This document shows positions 1-4,978 of a DNA stretch of 8,180 nt, piece after piece; position 1 is the stretch's first letter; the number at the start of each line of letters is the position of its first letter. Both the position numbers and the translations under genes were made by a program. The DNA is from Chloroflexota bacterium (GTDB taxonomy: Bacteria > Chloroflexota > Anaerolineae > Anaerolineales > Villigracilaceae), in NCBI GenBank assembly GCA_023459215.1, contig JAEWVF010000042.1:1-8180 (forward strand), in the 5' to 3' direction. The notes beneath the pieces are model-generated. The model saw only the letters and a list, made by a program, of their open reading frames with translations, did no database searches and was not told the DNA's origin.

Positions 1-8
1 ATTTATAA

Positions 9-220
9 CTTGACTTTAGAGTTCGTTTTTACGAGTCTGGCAAAGCAGGAATCTTGGCTCAATGGGCGCTTAAAAACCAAAATCTGGACACGGATTACGC
101 GGATTGGACGGACTGCCCTACGGGCGCGCGGATTTTTCAAGAAAAACCCGTGAGATTCCGCGTAATCCGTGCAATCCGTGTACCAAAAGGTTTTAACCCA
201 AATTGAACTCTAAACTCAAG
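9..220. repeat. Imperfect palindromic, MITE-like repeat
   Basis: The gene-free left end is built as nested inverted repeats. The outer arms, 9-24 (CTTGACTTTAGAGTTC) and 205-220, match in inverted form at 15 of 16 positions. The inner arms, 89-103 (CACGGATTACGCGGA) and 157-171, match perfectly over 15 bases. A central stem of TTTTTC (133-138) with GAAAAA (141-146) extends outward with one mismatch. No open reading frame of note lies inside and I see no target-site duplication next to the outer arms, so this could be a non-autonomous mobile element, a dispersed repeat or the remains of one. The inner motif resembles a dispersed repeat I recall from several environmental bacterial genomes; that memory is not verified here. 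Confidence 0.6.
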
Positions 221-282
221 CGGTTACGATTTCCACACAAAAAGCAAAACCTGTTTGTAAGAGAGTTATTAAAGGATGAGCA

Positions 283-304
283 GATAGTTTGACATCAAAC
301 TATC
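283..304. promoter_or_regulatory. Perfect palindromic operator over the -35 box
   Basis: GATAGTTTGA (283-292) and TCAAACTATC (295-304) are exact inverted repeats separated by two bases. The palindrome covers the -35 hexamer and the upstream half of the promoter spacer of the pirin gene, so a dimeric repressor bound here would block RNA polymerase. The size and TTGA/TCAA half-sites are reminiscent of MarR-type operators, but no regulator gene is present in the window and the family assignment is a guess. Confidence 0.6.
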
Positions 305-317
305 TCGATTGTATAAT
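289..317 (+). promoter_or_regulatory. Consensus sigma70 promoter of the pirin gene
   Basis: TTGACA (289-294) and TATAAT (312-317) match both sigma70 consensus hexamers exactly, with the optimal 17-base spacer. Transcription should start near base 324, giving an untranslated leader of about 110 bases before the pirin start codon. Such a strong promoter overlapped by a palindrome suggests tight repression that is relieved on demand. Confidence 0.8.
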
Positions 318-344
318 CTGGACAATTCAAATCCGAATTCAACC

Positions 345-404
345 GTAAGGGCGACCCGTTCGGATAGATTGTGGCTTATGAGTGTCTGGGCGGGTCGCCC
401 CTAC
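345..404. repeat. Split palindromic repeat in the pirin leader
   Basis: GTAAGGGCGACCCG (345-358) and CGGGTCGCCCCTAC (391-404) are inverted repeats with 13 of 14 matches, separated by 32 bases. This is a variant (GCGACCC rather than GCGAGCC) of the palindromes found at 1814, 4391 and 4950. It lies between the promoter and the pirin ribosome binding site, so it would form a stable stem in the 5' untranslated RNA, ending about 20 bases before the Shine-Dalgarno sequence. Confidence 0.6.
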
Positions 405-435
405 CAATTTACAAACGAAAATTAAGGGTACAACC

Positions 436-1299
436 ATGAAAGAATATCGCAAAATTGCTGAGATTATCGAACCGCAGTATGTGATCGAGGGCGCAGGCGT
501 TTTGCTGCGGCGCTCGTTTGGGCCAAAAGTCTCGAACCTGTTCGACCCCTTCCTGCTCTTCGACCATTTTGCCTTCAACGACCCGCTCGAAGGGCCGATT
601 CGCGGTTTCCCGACCCATCCGCACCGCGGAATCGAGACCGTGACCTATATGCTCGATGGCCAGGTGCGTCACCGCGACAGCCTGGGCAATGCGGGCGAAA
701 TCGGTCCCGGCGCAGTACAGTGGATGACCAGCGGACGCGGGATTTTGCACGAGGAAATGCCCCAGCGCGGGCCGAACGGCGTCATTTACGGCTTCCAGTT
801 GTGGGTCAACCTACCGGCGCGCTTGAAGATGTCGCAGCCGCGCTACCAGGAAATCAGCGGCGGGACGATTCCGAGCCTGGAAAAGGACGGGGTCACGGTG
901 CGGGTTGTGGCCGGGGAATATGAAGGGGTTGGCGGCCCGGCGACCGAAATCGCGGCCCAGCCAGTTTACATGGATGTGCGCGTCGAGGCCGGGCGCGAGT
1001 TCGAGATCGAGGTTCCGCGCGGGCACACCGCCCTGGCGTATGTTTTCGAGGGGCTGGGTTTCATCCATGACGGCAACAGCGGCGACGGGACGCCCGTTCC
1101 AGGCGTGCATATGGTCAAGTTTACAGACGGCGAGCGGATCAAGGTCAGCGCGGCCGAGGACCAGCACGTCCGCTTTATGCTGATTGCGGGCGCGCCCTTC
1201 AAGGAGCCGATTGCGCCTTACGGGCCGTTCGTGATGAACACCCAGGAGGAAATCCGCCAGGCGCTGGTTGACCTGCGCAGCGGGAATTTCGTCAGCTAA
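436..1299 (+). CDS. Pirin family protein (probable metal-dependent dioxygenase)
   Basis: The 287-residue product is a full-length pirin, a bicupin protein. Known pirins bind iron; some, such as E. coli YhhW, cleave quercetin as dioxygenases, and human pirin acts as a redox-sensing cofactor, so the substrate here is open. The N-terminal cupin carries the four expected metal ligands: H61 and H63 (THPHRGIET), H105 and E107 (GRGILHEE), with spacing like that of human pirin. The C-terminal cupin ends in the family signature GPFVMNTQEEI. I chose the ATG at 436 because the pirin similarity begins there and AAGGG (424-428) lies 7 bases upstream; the in-frame ATG at 382 would translate through the palindromic repeat. 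The gene is monocistronic: it has a consensus promoter with a palindromic operator upstream and a hairpin directly after its stop. Family assignment is very secure, biochemical role is not. Confidence 0.93.
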   Translation: MKEYRKIAEIIEPQYVIEGAGVLLRRSFGPKVSNLFDPFLLFDHFAFNDPLEGPIRGFPTHPHRGIETVTYMLDGQVRHRDSLGNAGEIGPGAVQWMTSGRGILHEEMPQRGPNGVIYGFQLWVNLPARLKMSQPRYQEISGGTIPSLEKDGVTVRVVAGEYEGVGGPATEIAAQPVYMDVRVEAGREFEIEVPRGHTALAYVFEGLGFIHDGNSGDGTPVPGVHMVKFTDGERIKVSAAEDQHVRFMLIAGAPFKEPIAPYGPFVMNTQEEIRQALVDLRSGNFVS

Positions 1300-1303
1300 A
1301 ACA

Positions 1304-1327
1304 AAGCCCAGGAGAAATCCTGGGCTT
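1304..1327 (+). terminator. Hairpin terminator after the pirin gene
   Basis: AAGCCCAGGA (1304-1313) pairs perfectly with TCCTGGGCTT (1318-1327) around a GAAA tetraloop, four bases after the pirin stop codon. The stem is strong, but the following bases are ATAATTT instead of a clean T-run, so termination may be partial. Confidence 0.65.
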
Positions 1328-1332
1328 ATAAT
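1327..1332 (+). promoter_or_regulatory. Possible -10 box of the Nudix gene
   Basis: TATAAT lies at 1327-1332, overlapping the last base of the pirin terminator, and is followed by six bases and then the ATG at 1339. Transcription would start at or next to the start codon, giving a leaderless mRNA. No good -35 hexamer is found 16-18 bases upstream because the terminator stem occupies that place, so the call is tentative. Confidence 0.4.
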
Positions 1333-1338
1333 TTGGGC

Positions 1339-1809
1339 ATGAAAACCCAAATTTTATACGGCGACCGGCTGGGCAGACAGGGCGAAGTGCGCCTGGGCTG
1401 CTCGGCCATTTTCTTTGACGAACGGCGCGAGAAGGTCTTCCTGACCCGGCGCACGGATAATGGCATGTGGTGCCTGCCCGGCGGGCGGGTGGACCCCGGT
1501 GAGAGCGTGGAGGAGGCGGTTCTGCGCGAATTGTGGGAGGAAACCGGCCTGCGCGGACGGGTGACGCGCTTCCTGGGCGTGTACAGCGACCCGAACCGGT
1601 TGGTCATCTACCCGGACGGCAACAAAGTCCATATCGTCGCCCTGAGTTTCGAGGTCGAAGTGACCGGCGGCGAGCCGGGCTTGAGCAACGAAACAACCGA
1701 TTTCGGCTTCTTCACCCTGGCCGAGGCGGCGCAGATGGGGATTATTTCAAATCATTTTGAACGCGTGCTGGACGCGTTGAAGAATGAGGGGGTTCCGGTG
1801 GTGAAATAA
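1339..1809 (+). CDS. Nudix hydrolase
   Basis: The 156-residue product is a single-domain Nudix hydrolase, an enzyme class that cleaves nucleoside diphosphates linked to another group, using Mg2+ or Mn2+. The full Nudix box, G-x5-E-x7-RE-x-x-EE-x-G-hydrophobic, is present at residues 49-71 (key residues G49, E55, R63, E64, E67, E68, G70), with the catalytic glutamates intact. Substrate cannot be read from the sequence; ADP-ribose, NADH-like dinucleotides or oxidised nucleotides are all possible. ATG 1339 is preferred over the in-frame TTG at 1333 because the protein otherwise starts normally there. There is no Shine-Dalgarno sequence, and a TATAAT six bases upstream suggests a leaderless transcript. 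GC content matches the pirin gene, so it belongs to the native background. Confidence 0.9.
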   Translation: MKTQILYGDRLGRQGEVRLGCSAIFFDERREKVFLTRRTDNGMWCLPGGRVDPGESVEEAVLRELWEETGLRGRVTRFLGVYSDPNRLVIYPDGNKVHIVALSFEVEVTGGEPGLSNETTDFGFFTLAEAAQMGIISNHFERVLDALKNEGVPVVK

Positions 1810-1813
1810 ATTA

Positions 1814-1840
1814 TAGGGGCGAGCCGGCGGCTCGCCACTG
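1814..1840. repeat. Degenerate palindromic repeat, GCGAGCC type
   Basis: GGCGAGCCG (1818-1826) and CGGCTCGCC (1828-1836) are perfect inverted arms around a single G. The left arm continues as the full repeat sequence (TAGGGGCGAGCCG), but the right arm diverges after CTCGCC, where the other copies read CCTAC. It begins only a few bases after the Nudix stop codon and may act as its transcript-end hairpin. The following bases up to 1961 show no gene. Confidence 0.65.
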
Positions 1841-1975
1841 TGCTAAAATTAAGCAGGCTGAGGCAAGTGTGTTGGCCGAAAGGAAATAGATGGAGGCAGG
1901 TTATCCGTAGTTGGGTGCCACCTTGCACAACAGCGTTAATGGCTTAGAGTAAAATAATGACGGAGAGATTGAAAA

Positions 1976-2887
1976 ATGAAAATCCCGCACCCAATTCCCT
2001 ATCAAGGCAGTAAGCGTAATTTGGCAAAATATATCTTGCCATTTTTTCCGCTTGAAATCAAAACTCTTTTTGAGCCGTTTTCAGGTTCAGCAGCGATTTC
2101 AATTGCTGCGGCGGGTCATGGCAAAGCAACACATTTTCACCTAAACGATGTAAACCAACCCTTAATTGCTCTTTGGAATGAGATTATCAATCATCCAAAA
2201 GAAATTTCCGCGCAATATGAAAATTTATGGACGGAGCAAAAAGGAAACGAGCGAAAATACTATGATATTGTTCGTGACAATTTCAATAAAACAAAACGTC
2301 CCGATTATCTAATTTATTTACTTGCCCGTTGTGTCAAAGCGTCGGTAAGATACAATGCAAACGGGGATTTCAACCAAAGCCCCGACAACCGAAGATTAGG
2401 CCGCAATCCGCAGCAAATGAAAGATGATATTTTCGCAGTTTCGAGTCTTTTGAAAAATAAAACGACTTTGACCAGCGCAGATTATAAGGAAGTTTTGAAA
2501 AAGGCTACTTCAAAAGATTTAGTCTATATGGATCCGCCGTATCAGGGTGTTTGCGCCACAGGCGACCCTCGTTATTTTAGCGGAATTGATTTTGATGAGT
2601 TCATGCAAGAATTGAAAAAATTGAACAGAAAGAATGTCCCCTTTATTCTTAGTTACGATGGGCGCACAGGTAAAAAATCTTATGGGCAAAACTTGCCTGA
2701 AGAATTAGGCATGTATCGTCTTGAAGTGGAAGCGGGACGCTCTACGCAAGCGACTCTACTTGGCAGAGATGATGTAACTTTTGAATCGGTCTATCTTTCC
2801 AACAACTTGGTTCAAAAATTGCACATCGCGCCAACGGAAGTAATTGCCAATCACGTTATCCGCCAGCCCGCACTTTTTGAATTCTAA
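1976..2887 (+). CDS. D12-class DNA adenine N6-methyltransferase (modification subunit)
   Basis: The 303-residue product is a DNA adenine methyltransferase of the D12 (Dam/DpnM-like, alpha-order) class, transferring methyl from S-adenosylmethionine to adenine N6. Motif X, PYQGSKRNLAKYI (8-20), and motif I, LFEPFSGSAAIS (31-42), form the cofactor site; ND at 57-58 is the likely motif II acidic residue; motif IV, the catalytic DPPY, is at 186-189. Length is normal for the class and nothing appears broken. The ATG is preceded by GGAGAG (1962-1967) at good spacing. A TAAAAT (1950-1955) may be a -10 box, without a convincing -35. The endonuclease gene follows after 17 bases, so the methyltransferase is made first and protects the host DNA. 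The gene is far richer in A/T than the flanking genes, which points to recent transfer. Its recognition sequence cannot be deduced. Confidence 0.9.
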   Translation: MKIPHPIPYQGSKRNLAKYILPFFPLEIKTLFEPFSGSAAISIAAAGHGKATHFHLNDVNQPLIALWNEIINHPKEISAQYENLWTEQKGNERKYYDIVRDNFNKTKRPDYLIYLLARCVKASVRYNANGDFNQSPDNRRLGRNPQQMKDDIFAVSSLLKNKTTLTSADYKEVLKKATSKDLVYMDPPYQGVCATGDPRYFSGIDFDEFMQELKKLNRKNVPFILSYDGRTGKKSYGQNLPEELGMYRLEVEAGRSTQATLLGRDDVTFESVYLSNNLVQKLHIAPTEVIANHVIRQPALFEF

Positions 2888-2904
2888 ACAACGAGCCTTT
2901 CACC

Positions 2905-3648
2905 ATGCCCCAATCAGCCGAACACAAAAAGATAAGAAAACTTCTCGAAAATATCACGAACAAACGCGCCCGCATTGTTATTGAACATATCCTTGAAAAT
3001 GGTTTTGTCACTACTGAGCAACTCGAAAAAGAATATGGTTACAACCATCCGCCCAGAGCCGCCCGTGACGTAAGAGAGTTTGGTATTCCGCTGGAAACGT
3101 TTCGAGTGAAAGGTAGCGAAGGACGTTCAATAGCGGCTTACCGTTTTGGCAACATAAACAACATTCAAAAAGGCAGATTGGAAGGCAGACAGACTTTCCC
3201 AAAGCAGTTTCGAGACAAACTGTACGTCCAAAGCGGAGGAAAATGTTCAATCTGTAATGGCTCTTTCGAGCAACGCTATTTACAAGTTGACCACCGAGTC
3301 CCCTATGAAGTTGCGGGAGATACGCAAGACAACTTAAAGCCAACAGACTTTATGCTGGTTTGTGGTTCTTGCAATCGGGCAAAGTCTTGGTCATGTGAGC
3401 ATTGCGCCAACTGGCAAAACGAAAAATCTGCGCAAGTTTGTTTGAAATGTTATTGGGCAAATCCTGAAAACTATGTTCATGTTGCACTCAGAGAAGTAAG
3501 GCGCACAGATATTTTGTGGGATGAAAACGAAGTGGAGTTATATGAAAAACTCAAGGAATCGGCGGTTCAAAATCAATTTCCTATTCCCGAGTATGTTAAG
3601 AAAGTTATAAAAAAGCACTTTGGTAAAACGAAAGACGGCATCGATTAA
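2905..3648 (+). CDS. HNH restriction endonuclease with extra zinc finger
   Basis: The 247-residue product is a probable Type II-like restriction enzyme partnered with the adjacent methyltransferase. Residues 11-82 look helical with a helix-turn-helix-like stretch (FVTTEQLEKEYG, 34-45; then RAARDVREFGIP), perhaps for DNA reading. An HNH/treble-clef nuclease core follows: CSIC (C114, C117), VDH with D129 and the catalytic-type H130, and CGSCNRAKS with C153, C156 and N157. Directly after it, W162-S-C164-x2-C167 and C179-x2-C182 form a second zinc knuckle that resembles a RanBP2-type finger, though the spacing between cysteine pairs is one residue longer than usual. The Shine-Dalgarno sequence is weak, so translational coupling to the upstream gene is likely. 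No controller (C) protein gene is visible. HNH nuclease identity is firm; restriction role is inferred from the neighbour; the cleavage site is unknown. Confidence 0.85.
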   Translation: MPQSAEHKKIRKLLENITNKRARIVIEHILENGFVTTEQLEKEYGYNHPPRAARDVREFGIPLETFRVKGSEGRSIAAYRFGNINNIQKGRLEGRQTFPKQFRDKLYVQSGGKCSICNGSFEQRYLQVDHRVPYEVAGDTQDNLKPTDFMLVCGSCNRAKSWSCEHCANWQNEKSAQVCLKCYWANPENYVHVALREVRRTDILWDENEVELYEKLKESAVQNQFPIPEYVKKVIKKHFGKTKDGID

Positions 3649-3674
3649 CACTGGATGAATTGCAAAATAAATGA

Positions 3675-3714
3675 AAAAAGGCCGCACATCTGGAAAAAGA
3701 TACCTGGCCTTTTT
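3675..3714 (+). terminator. Rho-independent terminator of the restriction-modification pair
   Basis: AAAAAGGCC (3675-3683) pairs with GGCCTTTTT (3706-3714), with a further inner pairing of ATCT (3688-3691) and AGAT (3699-3702). The right arm ends in a run of five T. It lies 26 bases after the endonuclease stop codon and separates the AT-rich pair from the next gene. Confidence 0.8.
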
Positions 3715-3719
3715 CATTG

Positions 3720-3725
3720 TAAAAT
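3720..3725 (+). promoter_or_regulatory. Possible -10 box of the GyrI-like gene
   Basis: TAAAAT at 3720-3725 lies directly behind the terminator and seven bases before the ATG at 3733, the same geometry as in front of the Nudix gene. There is no recognisable -35 hexamer, so this is a weak call. Confidence 0.3.
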
Positions 3726-3732
3726 GGTGAAT

Positions 3733-4230
3733 ATGATTACAGAGCCAAAAATCAGTTTTCGTAATGCGCAGCATTCTATCGGGATTCGGCTAAAAACGCC
3801 ATTTAAAGGCATGTTCGCAATCGTCGACAGGCTGCTGAAAGAACTGCGCGCCTGGGTAAAGGCGCATGGGATTGCCGATGAAGGCCCGTACTTTCTGCGC
3901 TATCATGTCATTGACATGGACGGCATGATGGATATTGAATTGGGATTTATCGTCCAGCAGCCGCTCGAAGGCGATGAACGAGTCAAACCGAACGTTCTGC
4001 CAGAAGGACGCTATGCAAGTCTGACCTATTCACGATACGCATTGCGCGGAAACAAAGCATTGCTCGGGTGGATTAAAGAGAACAATATCAGCGTTGAACG
4101 CTGGAACCACGAAGAAGGGGATGCGTTTGCCTGTCGTTATGAGGCCTACCTGACAGATTATCGCATTCAGCCGCGTAAAAGCGCCTGGGAAGTTGACCTT
4201 GCCATCAAGGTCGTAGACAATCAGGATTGA
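3733..4230 (+). CDS. GyrI-like small-molecule-binding domain protein
   Basis: The 165-residue product resembles free-standing GyrI-like / AraC-type effector-binding domain proteins, which share the fold of the ligand-binding half of multidrug-responsive regulators such as BmrR. Supporting features are the opening MITEPKI, the segment GPYFLRYHVID (51-61), the MDIELGF core (66-72), where the family has a conserved pocket glutamate (E69), and the YASLTYSRY strand (94-102). There is no helix-turn-helix domain, so it is not a complete transcription factor; related proteins are described as drug- or toxin-binding, and some as hydrolases, but its ligand is unknown. ATG 3733 fits the family start; the in-frame ATG at 3724 would add three residues, and ATG 3655 would translate through the upstream terminator. 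It is the last plus-strand gene before the convergent minus-strand cluster. Base composition is intermediate between the transferred pair and the GC-rich background. Confidence 0.75.
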   Translation: MITEPKISFRNAQHSIGIRLKTPFKGMFAIVDRLLKELRAWVKAHGIADEGPYFLRYHVIDMDGMMDIELGFIVQQPLEGDERVKPNVLPEGRYASLTYSRYALRGNKALLGWIKENNISVERWNHEEGDAFACRYEAYLTDYRIQPRKSAWEVDLAIKVVDNQD

Positions 4231-4264
4231 CTGAGATGTCTGTCTGAAAGCTGAGCAGCAAGAT

Positions 4265-4287
4265 GTCTCGACAGAAAGTCTCGACAG
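4265..4287. repeat. Two direct copies of GTCTCGACAG
   Basis: GTCTCGACAG occurs at 4265-4274 and again at 4278-4287, separated by three bases. A third, weaker echo (GGCTCGACCA) begins at 4287. The stretch lies between convergent genes and has no coding potential. Role unknown. Confidence 0.5.
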
Positions 4288-4300
4288 GCTCGACCACTAG

Positions 4301-4309
4301 CGGCTCGCC
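4301..4309. repeat. Possible half of a GCGAGCC-type palindrome
   Basis: CGGCTCGCC is identical to the inner right arm of the complete palindromes at 4391 and 4950, but there is no matching left arm here. It may be a decayed copy, or a chance match in a short stretch. Confidence 0.3.
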
Positions 4310-4390
4310 ATGACAAATGACAAACCAGGTTTCTTCCTTCCTCCTCCTATTCCATTGTTGTTGAGCGCAAATCGTTGAAATAAAAATCGA

Positions 4391-4425
4391 CCCGTAGGGG
4401 CGAGCCGGCGGCTCGCCCCTACGGG
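4391..4425. repeat. Perfect 35-base palindromic repeat overlapping the GNAT stop codon
   Basis: CCCGTAGGGGCGAGCCG (4391-4407) and CGGCTCGCCCCTACGGG (4409-4425) are perfect 17-base inverted arms around one central G. This is the best-preserved copy of the repeat family. Its right arm contains the last proline codon and the TAG stop (4421-4419, minus strand) of the GNAT gene. As a hairpin between convergent genes it could also end transcripts from both sides, although neither side has a T-run. Confidence 0.85.
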
Positions 4426-4931
4426 TATATGTTCATCGAATACAAGATATACGGGCCTTGGTCATCATAACCTTCCTTCTCGAAGGCCATGCCGATTTTT
4501 TCGGCCACGCGGATCGAGGCGGCGTTGTCGTGGTCGATCAGGCAGATCAGGCGGGTGAGGCCGAGGGTTTCATGGGCATATTTGGCAATGCCGCGCGCGG
4601 CTTCGGTGGCAAGCCCCTGACCCCAGTGTTCCTTTGCCAGCATGTAGGCAATTTCGACTTCAAACTGGCCGTCAATCGTCCAGGGTAACAGCCCACAGCG
4701 ACCGATAAACTGGCCGTTTTCTTTGAGAATTGTGGCCCACAGTCCCAACTCGGGGTGGCGCGGATGGCCGTTCAGGAACCATTCCAGTTCTGTGCGAGTC
4801 TGCTCGAGGTTCAGCGTACCTTCGGGGAAGTAACGGCGCACAACAGGGTCGCTGTAGAGGGCATAGAGCGCGTCCAGGTCGGAGGGAACCAGGCGGCGCA
4901 GGAGCAGGCGGTCGGTTTCGAGGATGTTCAT
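4419..4931 (-). CDS. GNAT family N-acetyltransferase, RimJ/RimL-like
   Basis: The 170-residue product is a GNAT acetyltransferase of the RimJ/RimL (Acetyltransf_3) type, moving acetyl from acetyl-CoA to an amine, in characterised members often the N-terminus of a ribosomal protein. Typical marks are the opening ETDRLLLRRL (5-14), the beta strand EVEIAYML (91-98), the acetyl-CoA loop HWGQGLATEA (102-111, Q/R-x-x-G-x-A type), and IRVAEKIGM (140-148). The true target is unknown. The start at 4931 is set by this family N-terminus; a longer reading frame from 5069 would pass through the palindromic repeat at 4950-4978. The ribosome site is weak (GGA about 10 bases upstream). The stop codon lies within the repeat at 4391-4425, so the last residues may have been set by insertion of that element. 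It is the final gene of the minus-strand cluster. Confidence 0.88.
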   Translation of the reverse strand: MNILETDRLLLRRLVPSDLDALYALYSDPVVRRYFPEGTLNLEQTRTELEWFLNGHPRHPELGLWATILKENGQFIGRCGLLPWTIDGQFEVEIAYMLAKEHWGQGLATEAARGIAKYAHETLGLTRLICLIDHDNAASIRVAEKIGMAFEKEGYDDQGPYILYSMNIYP

Positions 4932-4949
4932 TTTATGAGTCCGTTTGTA

Positions 4950-4978
4950 GTAGGGGCGAGCCGACGGCTCGCCCCTAC
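4950..4978. repeat. Perfect 29-base palindromic repeat overlapping the hydrolase stop codon
   Basis: GTAGGGGCGAGCCG (4950-4963) and CGGCTCGCCCCTAC (4965-4978) are perfect 14-base arms around one A. It fills most of the gap between the hydrolase and the GNAT gene. The minus-strand TAG stop of the hydrolase (4977-4975) lies inside the right arm, in the same phase as in the copy at 4391. Confidence 0.85.

Noticed and set aside
382..435. Longer pirin reading frame from the ATG at 382
   Set aside because: It would translate through the right arm of the palindromic repeat, has no ribosome site, and adds 18 residues with no family similarity; ATG 436 has AAGGG at good spacing.
1333..1338. TTG start for the Nudix gene
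   Set aside because: It adds only two residues, abuts the TATAAT box and has no ribosome site; ATG 1339 is a simpler choice.
811..1350. Long minus-strand reading frame opposite the pirin gene
   Set aside because: It is a shadow of the GC-rich pirin codons with no recognisable domain, and it runs across the terminator hairpin.
1890..1945. Integron attC-like recombination site before the methyltransferase gene
   Set aside because: CAACAGCGTTAATG suggests AAC/GTT core ends, but the RYYYAAC and GTTRRRY consensus sequences are not met and there is no clear folded palindrome between them.
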